DNA of 64,000 nucleotides. Source: Cercis canadensis. Lineage: Eukaryota > Streptophyta > Magnoliopsida > Fabales > Fabaceae. Shown here in pieces: positions 9,904 to 21,545 of this stretch; position 1 is the stretch's first letter, and each line of letters begins with the position of its first letter. The stretch covers positions 523,759-587,758 of the forward strand of contig QAOA01006734.1 in the NCBI GenBank assembly GCA_003255065.1. The letters are read 5' to 3'. A program made the translations under genes and the position numbers. The notes below the pieces were generated by a model. The model was not told where the DNA came from, made no database searches, and saw nothing but the letters and a program-made list of their open reading frames with translations.

Positions 9904-12453
9904 GGTTCAATAGCCTTTATTTGCATGCATGCATGCGTGCACGCACCTCACTCGCATTAATTATGTTTTGATTTATACCTTTTTATTTCTTAATTTCATC
10001 ATGGAAAAAAATTGAAGTTGAAACGGAGATGAGCATGGGCAGGAAGATGAACAAGGATTTTAAGGTGATATAGATTGCATCGTATTATTTTATTATTATA
10101 AGGGAGATGAATTAATTAAAGAATCTGTATTAGGGGGATTTTGTAACTTTTTATTTTTCTTTGAGACCTGTGTCGGCTCTTCAACTTCATCTTAATTAAT
10201 ATGTTCTTAATTTATTCAGTTGTATGTTTGATCATCAATGCATCATCGAATATGCCAAAATGGGGTCCTAGCTGGAGGAATATTGGTTAATCTTGTTATC
10301 TCTTCATTACCAGTTTTTTCTCTTGAATCTAGGATTGGATTTAACTAGTTGAGGCTATAACATTATTTGTTCGCCAAATATAACATCATAACATGATACT
10401 AAAAAATTTTAAAAAAAATCCCAGAGGTTTTTTTTTTTTNTTTTTTTTGAAATATCACTTCCTTTTTAAGTTTGTTTTGATAGAAATAATTTTTAAAAAA
10501 ATTATATAAAACTTTTTTTATCAAAACAAACAAAACCTAAAAAATAAATTAGTTCTCCTCTTACCGTTCTTGTTCTTCTGTCGTTCATAAGGTAGTTTTC
10601 CCTCATTCCATTAGAGTCGAGGTATTCTATGGGCCCGCCAAAAAGCCCCTATTGAGCCCATAGCCTATTTAAGTACTTTTTTTCATTTATTTATGGCATA
10701 TTATGCCCTTGTTTAGAGATTAGGATATGTTGTTATTTAACATAATAATTTTATATTAATAAAATCTTCATATTTCATCTTATTAAAAAGATTTCAATAA
10801 CATAAAATGATATCATATTATCATTTTTATAAATAATAAAAAAAAAAAAATCTCCCTCCTTTCCTCTGTCTCCCTCAGCGCATTCGTCTTGCTGTTCAGA
10901 ATTCAGTCATAACTTTAACTTCATGGATAATTTTAACAAGCATGAGAATCATCATTTTCATGTTCGGTTTTGATCCAAACAGGCTTAAAAACTTAAACAG
11001 CGTAATATAACATCGCCCCCATTTTCTTCTGCAAAACCAAACAGATAGAGTAAAGGAAGATAGTTCTTATACAGTTTGTTTAAATAGCTAAAATTGGTGT
11101 TATCTAGGGTTGAAAAGAAATTTCCCTGGAGGAATGGAATCGAGGAGTTTCAGAGCAAGATCAGATTCTTGTTGCAATTTGGAGACTTTGTCATCTGGAT
11201 TTTCAGGAAAAAAAGTGTCTCGGAGATGGTAAAGATCTTCTTCAACAACTCTTGCTGCTTTCGCTATAATGGGTCTTCTTCAGCTGAACTGCTCATCTCA
11301 GTGAATATGATGAGGAAGCCAACACAGCTAGCAGAGACGAAGAAACATAGACCGAGAAACTTCCACTAGAAAAAATTTTGGTGACCAAAAAATAGTGTCT
11401 TTGCTGGAGATGATGATACTAGCTAGCGAGATCAGTGGACACTGAATTCCATGGAGAAGATGAACGAGCTAGATGAAAGAGCGGGGAAGAAAAAAAGAAA
11501 GGAGGCCGACATTTTTATTTTTTTTAATGAAAATAGTAACTGCCATTGAAATTTTTTTAATAAATAAGTAGTTAAAATTTAATTAATATGAAATTGTCAT
11601 TTTCGAACATGACTGCATATTAATACCTGTTTAAGTAAACTAAACAGGATAAACCGGCCCCTGTTACTAGAAGTTACTTTTTTTTGGGTCAGATGGTCCA
11701 TGTTCTACTCTAATCAAATACATATATCCTTGAAGCTGAAGGCCTATTGGATTCGGCCCTAAGCACCCAATCGAATAATGAGTGTCCCGATTGGGATATT
11801 GCTATTCATCCACTGTGAAGCGACATTTCGTTAGTGGTTATCCAATATCCACATCCATATGAGTAGAAAAAAATGACTCCAACTTCGTTGATGTGAGATT
11901 ATTGTTTAATAGATAAATGCTTCATATCATTTTGTTTTATTCAAACTTTAAATTCTTGTTCATATAACAGCTCTAAAAAATGACTTTCTTCAACACCATT
12001 TTGTGATCTCTCTCTCCTTTATTTCGTCAACACAAATTCTATCTATTGCTCCTTGTTTGTATACACGATAAAGGTTGTTCTTGTTTGTCAACTATTTTTC
12101 TGGGATAAATCCATGTCTTCAATTTTTATATCCAAAGTTTTAATACAAGAGAATAAACACTGTTAATCGGTATAATTTCATGAATGCCAACCATAAACCA
12201 GACAATACATCCACAAAGAATGCACCAATTTTTTTGAGGTCGTTTCACTAAAACTTGCAAAGAATAAGAATGGATAAACGGAAAGGGTTCTGTTCTGGGG
12301 AACAAGTAAGAAAATAATTTTTTTTTTTTTTTTTCTTTTCAAGGAAGGAAAATATATATATATCTTCATTCATGTGGGATTGATCCTCCGGATCTTGCCA
12401 CATCAGCATGAAGGAAATGAAAGTGAATGTGATGTGACGTGGCATGATGGTAC
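9904..12453. other. intergenic region, possible degenerate transposon
   Basis: No gene is supported. A T-run with an N lies at 10428-10448. Around 10460-10545 a ~22-bp inverted repeat (TTTGTTTTGAT core) flanks an AT-rich loop. A moderately GC-richer block at 10850-11500 has open frames of up to 91 codons but no recognisable domain and no good gene structure. It may be a non-coding insertion. Confidence 0.4.
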
Positions 12454-12783
12454 CTAGTACCCATGGACGATCTGAGAGCACTTATTCTTGATCCATCGGA
12501 GCCCTTTCCTGAGGGTGGCCTTAACCTTACCTTCTACTGCATACACCTTATACTTGGCTATTCTCTTCTTCCTCTTGGACTCGGGGTCGTTGAAGCTCCA
12601 CGGCTTCGGCGCCGATGCCTCTCCGCTGTGACTCGCCCGGGTCGCCTCACCTGGAATCGCCGGCAGATCGGGTGAGCGAGCCCGACTCGTATAGTTCTGA
12701 TTACAACCGTAGCTTTTCCCGCTCACAATCTCCAGCCTCCGATCGCCGCTGTATGGTGGGTGACCCGACCCGAACCCATCCAT
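12454..12783 (-). CDS. DUF3511 domain protein
   Basis: Intronless, 109 residues. The frame is open slightly further, but the first ATG is at 12783. Residues 61-109 carry the DUF3511 (PF12023) signature: K-P-W-S-F-N-D-P-E-S-K-R-K-K-R-I-A, then Y-K-V-Y-A-V-E-G-K-V-K and R-K-G-L-R-W-I-K-N-K-C-S-Q-I-V-H-G-Y at the very C-terminus. The N-terminal half is Ser/Gly/Pro-rich and low in complexity. These are small, basic, plant-specific proteins of unknown function, usually ~80-120 residues, so this one is full length. GC content is higher than the surroundings, as is usual for single-exon plant genes. Confidence 0.9.
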   Translation of the reverse strand: MDGFGSGHPPYSGDRRLEIVSGKSYGCNQNYTSRARSPDLPAIPGEATRASHSGEASAPKPWSFNDPESKRKKRIAKYKVYAVEGKVKATLRKGLRWIKNKCSQIVHGY

Positions 12784-14392
12784 CACGCTATCCTATTTTA
12801 TTAGTGATTTGTGATGGGAGTAGACCACTGCTGTGCTGAGGAAGCAAAAGGGGCGGAATCAGAGTAATGTGGTGGTGGTTACACTTTAAGATATAATGGT
12901 TATGAGTCTTATGAGGGAGGGGTTAGGGTTTCGAGAACGGAGGGGTATAATGGGAAGACCATATAATGAAGCACGGAAACGTGTCTGTGGCGAGGAATGT
13001 GCAATGTTTTGATCTTCGTAAAGTGGAGTAGTGGACTCTGTACTGCACTGGGAATCTGGACTGCTACTTTTCCTGATTAAAGAAAAATAAATTACAGAAG
13101 AATCAGTTTTGTTTATTGAAATTTGAAATAAAAAATTTAAAAAAAGAAAGATGAATATATGTACTTTGATTGCTGTAAAAATTAGGTGATTCGGAGTGGT
13201 GGAAGCTCTCGATTCTACTGATCATAAAACTCATGTCTTTGTCCATTATGTTATGGTTTATTATTGTGCATAAATCATTCTATTCTCATCTTTTAGGCAA
13301 AGATGTGTTTTTCTAATTCAAAGGAATTGAAAAAAAATAAAAAATGAAACGTGGGCAAAGTTATGAGTAGCCAGCCAAGAGGCAGCGGAAAGTGGAAAGG
13401 CAAATAGATGATGAGATGCAGTGCAATAATAAGTTCAAATGGGGGCTTGGAAGGGGAAAGGGAAGGGACAGCTACACGTTTATTGTTAGTTGATTATAAA
13501 ATATGCTCTTATATTCCTCAGCTAGTAAACCATCAAAGTTTCTTTTTTATGGGCTGTTAATTAATGAGAGTGTGATTGCATTGCAGAGTAAACAACATTG
13601 ATTTATCTTTGAAAAAGAGAGACATTGATTTATCTGAACGTTCCTGGTAGTGGTAAGCTGAAAACTGAAAAGGCAATCACAAATGAAGTGTTGCCCGGAT
13701 TCTTTTCTGTTTTTATTTTTGGCCATTGTTGGCCAGATTCAAACCCATACAGAATAATATTATTTGTACCTTATTTTTTCCCACAGTAATGTACACTATA
13801 TATGCGCTATGCCTGTGCATCTAGGCTCAATTAATCCACTTAATTTTTTGTTCAATTAATTGTTTTGTTTATCTGTATCATCTCACAATTCTCATCCATC
13901 TTAAATTCACTTAAATTTAAATATGAGATTTTTATGATAAAATATTTAAATATTCCTGGCTGATTACAAATATGTATACAATTAGTTCATACATAATATT
14001 TTCCTTATTCTTTTGGTAGAATATAAAGTTATCCAATTTGGTTTTATTATGGGTTCAACATTTAATCCCAAATGATTATGTTTATGGACTGAATCTTATG
14101 ATATGATAATGGTCAAGTATTACATGCTAGAGTCCTTACGAATTGAGTGACAAAATGTTTTCGTGAGATCTACTCATGTAATAATCAAAAGTGAAATAAA
14201 CAAAACAATTATTCTGTTCACCTTTTTCCGGTCTTGTTTGGCCTCTTTCTGTTTTCTTGGTTTATCTTTGATAGGGCATGTACCCCTTGGCCTTACTGCT
14301 TGCGGATTCTTAATAAGGGAGACATGTCGATAATATATTATATACTTGAAGGAATAAAAAGAAAAATAAAAGAAACACATATAAATAGGTTT
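12784..14392. other. intergenic region
   Basis: This holds the promoter side of the DUF3511 gene and the 3' flank of the C2H2 gene. AT-rich, with no supported gene, RNA or clear repeat. Confidence 0.5.
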
Positions 14393-14917
14393 CTAGAGGG
14401 ACAATTTTAGATGGACATCAACATTATTGACACTTGGATCATTCTCCGGCAATTTACCAAGACTAGGAGCAGATTGCAGTAGGGTTGGTGAGGCATAAAA
14501 GTGATAAGGAAAGTGTGGAGGAGCAGAAGACGTTGATGGAATCAAAATTGGGGTTGAGGGTAACGGTAATCGTCGTGGTTGAAAGGTAGGAAGAGGAGTG
14601 GCGTTTGTGAAGTATATGGAGGATGATGGTGGTGGGAATCTGAGAGCATGTGAGTGATGTGATCTAACAAGATATGGAGGTGGAGGTGTTCTCTGGAATT
14701 GGAAGCGCCTTGCTCTTTGGCGCTCTCTCTTGTGTGCATTTTGATGACCCCCTAGCGCCTGCGAGTTTATAAATGCTCGCCTGCAATATTGGCACCTGAA
14801 TTTCCTGTCTTCTTCCATTTCATATTTCCTTTCTGCAAATTCTTCCTGCAATATTAGTGGGAAACCAAACAGTTTTGTCGTTGAACTCCGACTTCCCTTA
14901 TGCCCAGACTCAGACAT
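14393..14917 (-). CDS. single C2H2 zinc-finger protein with EAR motif
   Basis: Intronless, 174 residues, ATG at 14917. One plant-type zinc finger covers residues 40-62: C42, C45, H58, H62 with the plant-specific Q-A-L-G-G-H (53-58), which contacts DNA. An N-terminal K-L-F-G-F-P-L motif (15-21) is typical of the GIS/ZFP5/ZFP6/ZFP8 group. The C-terminus D-V-H-L-K-L-S-L (167-174) is an LxLxL EAR repression motif. The middle is Pro/Ser/His-rich. In Arabidopsis this group controls trichome and root-hair initiation downstream of gibberellin and cytokinin; that role here is inferred from family membership. TATA box about 65 bp upstream. Confidence 0.9.
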   Translation of the reverse strand: MSESGHKGSRSSTTKLFGFPLILQEEFAERKYEMEEDRKFRCQYCRRAFINSQALGGHQNAHKRERQRARRFQFQRTPPPPYLVRSHHSHALRFPPPSSSIYFTNATPLPTFQPRRLPLPSTPILIPSTSSAPPHFPYHFYASPTLLQSAPSLGKLPENDPSVNNVDVHLKLSL

Positions 14918-14978
14918 GCTTGGCCTAACAAGTATATTTTTTGATACATGAATTATGCAGCTAGAGCATATATGGCCA

Positions 14979-14986
14979 TATATATA
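14979..14986 (-). promoter_or_regulatory. TATA box of the C2H2 gene
   Basis: TATATATA preceded by CC on the minus strand, ~65 bp from the start codon. The short distance implies a brief 5' leader. Confidence 0.45.
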
Positions 14987-17501
14987 GGCGCATCAAATTA
15001 TCTAGATGCTGTAAATCCACGTAGAATTATATTACTTTTATTACTATTTAACTCTACATCACTATGTTTATAACTTACTTTTTGTAACATGCCCACTTTT
15101 TATAACAGTGACCATGTTAGGCTGTTAACATGCCATGAGGATCACATCCACGTGAATGCGAAACCAAAACCTGACGATATCGATCTCGTGTTTGAGAGGT
15201 GTTAGATTTTTACCAAATAGGCTAGATATTTGGGTCACTAATCACTATCCATACCTCGTTTGTCTCCCTTTTGACAATGGTTGCGCTGTCACCCTACGTT
15301 TCAAGCTAACCTTTTCATTTTCATTTTCTATTTCTAATTAAGGTTCTTCCTATTCTAGATCTCTAGCTCTAACTGCTCAACAAGTGAGTAATATAATAGC
15401 ATGTGGCATTAGACAATCATACACTTACAACTATATCTATCAAACATCTATCCCTTACATATTAACCACGTCACTTTGGTCGCAAATTTTAGTTTGTTAT
15501 TTTTCTCTTTGTCATTATTCACATACTCATATAACTTAAGGTCCAAGTAGCTGGCACTCGTGGCGAAATGGGAATATACAGGTTGATAAAAGGTTACAAC
15601 TTTTTGTAAAATTAAAGTTACAATTTGATAAGAGTAGATCAAGATCCTTAAAGTAATGGTACTGTTAAAGTTTGATAAGGGTCCCCTTCCAGCCCCAAAG
15701 GTTTATGACAAATTAAATGATATTCTATTCAAACTAATCCAATTAAGTTGAATTATATATGCAGGTAAACATCACTGCATATACAGTTAAACTAATAGCA
15801 ACTTGCTTGTTGCTTCCATCCCCAGGTATTTTGGTAAATTAATCCAAGCTTCCTTGAACACTTCTGTTTAATCAAAGAACTCCGTATAAAATTGTCGTGG
15901 TTCAATGTATGCGATTGTGATATCTGTCCTACAAGATCAAACAAAGTTGAGAAGGATCACTGTCTTTCTAAACGCATGCTACGAGGGAAGAATCGCAGTC
16001 TAAAATATATATAGTCGGTGTTAGGAATTTTTTCTACTATGGGCTGCCATTAATTGTTAGAAATTTGGTTATAAAAAATAGGTTGAAGGATGATTTTTTC
16101 TACAAGCTCGCTATTGTTTGTGATGATTGTGGGGCAAATTAATCAATACAATATATTTTGACAAATTATTTATTACAATAAAATATTATGTAAATTATTT
16201 ATTAGAATTATATATTTTTAATTATTTTATTCATAAGGTACAAACAAAATAAGTCACACTACTTTATAAATAACGTGACATCTTTATCTACATCTTTATC
16301 AGTAACTTAATCAAAACTTTCATTTAATCTGATTGTGGATTTGGGATTTGTGATTTAGAATGATGGGGTTGACAGCATTAGTGTAGATCTAGTCCATGAT
16401 AGCCAATAAATAAGAGAGCCTTGTTCAGATCAGCATCATAAAAATGGGCTAGGCCCCACTCTACTCAAGACTCAAGTACACATTATTTAATTCCTTGACT
16501 TAAGCCATTGAGAACCACTTGTGACTTGTTGTTAGTCGAAGTTGGAGAAGAAGATCTAACCCACATAAATTTGTGAGACTATTGTTGAATAATCTACAGT
16601 AGCTAATACAGGCACGCTTTTGATCCTCGATATTCATATATGGTGTTCTAAATTCATACTTGATTTATTAAATAATTTACAGATAAGATATATATTTTTT
16701 ATGTCGTTTTATGGGTTCGAGTGATTCATATATAATATATATATAAATTGCATTTGAGATCATGTGGTTGAGCTCGTGATAGATTCAGCGATCAATGTAA
16801 CCACAAGCAGCAGCATCTACAGGATATACACGCCTCCGCAATAGTGGCAAGAGGAACTTACAAAGTTAAAAGCTAAGGTACTTGCTTACACATGATGCAT
16901 AGCCAATCATGCTTTCAATGGCCATAATTATGAAAGAAAAGGAAAGGAAATAAATCATTTCCCTCTAACTTGTACCGTAATCGCCACCAAGTGTCCGACA
17001 CGTGTTTCGTACTTTGGTATGTGAAATCAAATGTATGTAATCTAAACGACGAAGAGATGGGTGTCGGCCACTTAAGACACGCATGTCCATTGATCACAGT
17101 GTCTCCCATAACCCTAGCTAGATTGACATTTACTTTTTGAAGAATCTTAACAAGTTGTATGAGAAACCGTTCAAAGTGTCGTAGGGGATATCTTCAGCGA
17201 TCTGCTTGTTCATGACTGTTCTGTAGCTTTCCAGCTACTTTTTAAAGTGATATCTATATCTATCTATCTATCTATCTTGTACAAAAGCTAGGTGTAGCTA
17301 GCCAGAATATTATTAAACCTTCAAACAATCAAACGATAGTACAAAAGTCATTTCTCCCAATAATTTTCCATGTTGAAAATTGAAAGTGAAAACACTTCAA
17401 GATAGGCATTAGCCAATTTATTTAAACTCATGAGATTAATGTTAACTAGGAAGTCAGATGAATAAATTAATAAACAACTGGGTTTTTTTTATCTTATAAA
17501 C

Positions 17502-17506
<5 letters not shown>

Positions 17507-17546
<40 letters not shown>
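17507..17546. repeat. (TA)n microsatellite
   Basis: About 20 TA units. Confidence 0.9.
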
Positions 17547-17547
<1 letters not shown>

Positions 17548-18564
17548 CAGTAGTCAGTACGTAGTAGTACTTGTATATATACCAAGGCATGCATCGATCA
17601 TATGAGCTTTGGAAAGGTTCCGATTTAATCAATTTAGCTTCCTTAGTTAACTTGAATGATTTCAGTGACACCTTATGGATATTTTTCATTTGCTAAACGA
17701 GACATTATGGATATCATGCTCATGTGCCTGCTTCTATCTCATAAATCTGCTAAGGAAATTTCAGAATTGAGATATCCTCATTATTAATTGAATCACACCC
17801 TCTAGCTCTTCCCCACCACACTCAAATGGTGTCAAATCTTGGCTTCCCTCTCTGTTTTGGATTATTGCCCCAGTGAGAGCAAAATCGTTGAGTGGTTAGT
17901 TGGGCCTACTAGAGAGTGATAAATATAAAACTATATATCATGATTCATGAACTTCATGCCCATTTAGCCATTGATTCTTTCCGAAGGGCATTTGAATTTG
18001 GTACCTTACCTAGTTGTAGACTTTGATCAATTCAAAAAAAGCTAGCTTGGATTTGTATGTCCCATGCTTTGCACAAGGAACACACGGGACATCAAAGTAC
18101 AGCAAATGGCCCACTCCATTTTACCTTTTTGAGTTCAATCCTTTCATTTCTCTTCCCACTTTTTACTTTTGGACAAGTTTCACAAAACCTTAATTCATTC
18201 TCCTTACCTTGAAAGTTTTCATACACCACACTAATTAATCTCTAGTTCTCTAGAGCTTTTGTGAGATTCATCCCAAATGCCCTGATAACAGTGCATCAGC
18301 TGTAATATCTCTAACACACAATTAAAGGTCTAATTATCTGGATATGAAGGAATAGTATTAATCACAACAATTAAAAAAATAAGATAATATAAATACCAAG
18401 TGTTGCAGCCGATATATGATACCTGTACAACTTCTAACTAATGAGTATCATTTCAATGAAAAGGAATGGTGTTTGTCCAGAGAGTTATCGGTTAAATATG
18501 TCTTCATCATTTGTCTAGTATACTCTCGTATGGTCACTTTCATTTTTATAGCGTATCATCTTAT

Positions 18565-18982
18565 AATTGCTAATTAAACCTCAGCACATATGATGTCACT
18601 CATATAATATCTTACATTGATGTTCTTAAAAAGACATACCAGGTGGCCTCTCTGTTACATTGATATTTTGGTGAAGGAAAATATCTAAGATGGATTGTCT
18701 GATTGTTATTGGCATCAAGTTTGAAGAGGAAACTAGAGAAAATAGTTCAATCCCTTTCCTTTTTTTTTTTNAATTGCTAAATAAACCTCAGCACATATGA
18801 TGTCACTCATATAATATCTTACATTGATGTTCTTAAAAAGACATTACCAGGTGGCCTCTCTGTTACATTGATATTTTGGTGAAGGAAAATATCTAAGATG
18901 GATTGTCTGATTGTTATTGGCATCAAGTTTGAAGAGGAAACTAGAGAAAATAGTTCAATCCCTTTCCTTTTTTTTTTTTTTT
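18565..18982. repeat. direct duplication across an N
   Basis: The block 18565-18770 is repeated from 18772 onward with only a couple of differences (TAATTAAACC against TAAATAAACC, and one added T before ACCAGG). Both copies end in a T-run, and the N sits between T-run and second copy. This is most simply an unresolved assembly join. Confidence 0.8.
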
Positions 18983-19857
18983 GTGTCCAAAAGTTTGAAG
19001 AAGAAGAAGGTTTAGTATTTTTCTTGAGGATGAGGCCACGTCAAATAATTTGAAAAAAAGGGAAGCTTCCCAGAATTAGTTATTTTTTTGGGCGATTGTA
19101 GTTCTAGCCATGTTGTTGCGATGGAATCCAAGAGCGCAAAGAAAAAGGAGAAGAAGATTTAATGGAGCTAATCATGAAGATTGCACAATCCTTTAAGATG
19201 GCCCACTGGAAGTCCTTTTAAGTTTAATAAGGGGAACACAGGCTATAATACAAACACAAATGATGAAGCAGCAACAACTTTTTTATAAACCGATAAGATT
19301 ACAAATGTAAGGTAAGGTTTGGGGTCAACTACTCATGGTAATATGCTATTGGCTACTTGTTTCTCACTTTGATTCACACACTTGTGCCCCTCCAGTCATA
19401 TCATTATTCATACTTCCATACATTCTAACACTTCATTTACCAATGGGAATGGTTCCCAGTTGTAATTAAGTGGATTGGGTTGGTTGCTTCACTTTCTAAG
19501 TTTCTACTCGTTCTCGGACACGAGGATCGGATCGGGGGACCACTGGGCCCAGGATATCATGCTGGTTCTGGCCCAATAGGCCTATTGGACCCTGCTAGCT
19601 AAAAACTGAACTGATACAGCAGGAAGAAATAAAAAATAAAAAAAAAAACTGAACTGATAATTAGATCTGATGATGAATAAATCTAAGTTGGGTAAAATTG
19701 AGTTTGATTACGGCACAAACATGCTAACATGTATTGCAGAAAGAATAAATTTATGATATCTTAGTACACTAAATGAAGTTTGTGTTTTACACGATGATTT
19801 CGTAGACGGAGTAGATAGTAATCATAAATCATAATAGAGTAATAAAAGAGCAATTTC

Positions 19858-20109
19858 CTAATTATGGTCACCCATTGAAACCTTGCTGAGCCTGCTTGGT
19901 AACATTCTGGCATCTTTATTACTTTTGGGTTTTGATATGCTTCCACTGCGGTGACCACTTGAGCCATAGAGTGCCCTGTATACCAATGCTTTTCCGAAAT
20001 GGCTGTTTGGTGACTCTTTCTTGTTTGATGATTGTTGAACAGAATCGTCTTGGCCTTGGCTGTTGAAGGAGCTATCTGAAATTTCTGCATTACCTTTCTC
20101 ACCACCCAT
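19858..20109 (-). CDS. small hydrophilic protein, unknown
   Basis: Open frame of 83 residues from ATG at 20109 to TAG at 19858-19860. The protein is hydrophilic, rich in Ser, Lys, Gln, Asn and Gly, with a central H-F-G-K-A-L-V-Y-R-A-L-Y-G-S-S-G-H and no signal peptide, membrane segment or known domain. Support for a real gene is a good TATA box ~100 bp upstream, a leader free of in-frame conflict, and a composition unlike random AT-rich sequence. An overlapping 114-codon frame in another phase lacks these supports and reads through AT-rich sequence. I do not recognise the family; it could be a small plant stress- or tissue-specific protein. Confidence 0.5.
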   Translation of the reverse strand: MGGEKGNAEISDSSFNSQGQDDSVQQSSNKKESPNSHFGKALVYRALYGSSGHRSGSISKPKSNKDARMLPSRLSKVSMGDHN

Positions 20110-20207
20110 TTTTTGTTTTCCTCAATAATGACAATGGAGCTTTGAGGAGGGAAGCAGATAGACGCTAATGCAGGAAATGTACAGCAAAAAAATTGTTGAC
20201 ATTAGCC

Positions 20208-20215
20208 TTTATATA
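20208..20215 (-). promoter_or_regulatory. TATA box of the 83-residue gene
   Basis: CTATATAAAGG on the minus strand is a near-perfect plant TATA element, ~100 bp before the ATG at 20109. Confidence 0.6.
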
Positions 20216-21545
20216 GTTTGGAAAAAAGAAGAAATAAGGTACAAAATTGGCTTCAACCTTTGATGAGTTTACCTTTGGAAATGACAAGGCTAATAAATTG
20301 AAGGCTACGGTTAAAGGTGTTTGGAGGTCTTTTACAGCTAGTTCAAGTTTTTAAAACTTGTCTTCGGTCACAAGAAACCAAATATAACCATGGAAGCTGC
20401 TTATCTGATCTCAACATATAATCACTATGTGAAAGGTTTTTGAGAATCTTAAGTTGGTAGCACACAAAGCAGCAGCTTGGTCTGCTTTTTTTTTTTTTTT
20501 TCCTTTTCCCCCTAATAATTTCCTTTTTCTTTTTTCTTGGCATGTGCATGGCCCTAATTTGGATAGCTTTCTCCATGTCTCTTCAAAAGAAGGAGTTTGA
20601 GATAAATAAATAATAAACTTGTTTTAATAAGAAAACAAAGTCAAAACTTTTGTTTCAAGTTAAATTAAAACGCTTTGCCTATCAGATAAAGAATGTAATT
20701 GGTGTATCATTTCTTATCTTATCTAAATATGCTCTTCTTTATGTTTTGTCGGAAAAAATGTTGTATCATGCAGCGATGCAATCAGTTACGACTGATGTGT
20801 TTGATCCATTCTATTACTTGAAAAGCAATCTCTGACAGACAAATAATTGAAATAAAACAATAACACAAGAAAATTAAATAATAATAGTAATAAAACAATA
20901 ACGAAAACAAGAACAATTATTGTCCTTTTTTTATTTATTTATTTAATGGCATGAAAGTTCAAATGCACAGCCTCTTCAAAACTATCCTTATCCTTCTTTG
21001 TCATTAAATCACAAGGAGTCACGTAATTATTGCCTTCTTTTAGCGATTAAAGGAATGACTTCCCACTGAAACTTTCTTGTTTTGTCACTGTCTTAGTCAC
21101 TTTTAGGGTAGCTTGATATATAAACAAACCCATATCGCGTCGCTTTCCTGCAATTAAGAAACAACTTGGTTCCCATCACGGAAAAATAAGCATTTTAGCT
21201 GCTAATAGCTTTCCCACTCCCAGCCAACCCAAGATATATCCTTTAAATTCCACCCACATCTTATGAAAATCTTAATAATAATTACTTACCAGAAAAATAA
21301 AAATAAAATGAAAGGGTTTAATTCGTATCTGTGCATAGCTCCCACGGTGGCTGTAACTGTAATCATCTTTGGCTGCTTCATCAACTTGGGATATTCAAAT
21401 CTATGTAAAAATTACTAATTTAGTTGGGCATTAATTCAGATCATACTAAATTCTAATTTCTGAAGATGGAATACGATGCTGGTTTCTGATGGAAGATATC
21501 TACAAGGAACAGAGATGTACACATCATCATAGCTTACGTCATCTA
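20216..21545. other. intergenic region
   Basis: Promoter side of the small gene and 3' flank of the HGSNAT-like gene. AT-rich; no supported gene. Confidence 0.5.

Larger units (their letters stand above)
14987..19857. other. long AT-rich intergenic region
   Basis: Nearly 5 kb without a supported gene. Contents are a TATC repeat (about 17251-17277), a TA microsatellite (17507-17546), and a duplicated ~206-bp block around the N at 18771. Scattered open frames of ~60 codons show no domain or gene structure. Confidence 0.5.

Noticed and set aside
11094..11369. 91-codon plus-strand frame in a GC-richer block
   Set aside because: Starts at a non-ATG codon, has no recognisable domain, and the opposite strand is equally open. 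Possible short inverted ends (CCTTGTTTAG / CCTGTTTAG) around 10708-11652 are too weak to call an element.
19761..20105. 114-codon frame overlapping the 83-residue gene
   Set aside because: Non-ATG start and a tail running through AT-rich 3' sequence; the other frame has the better start and promoter context.
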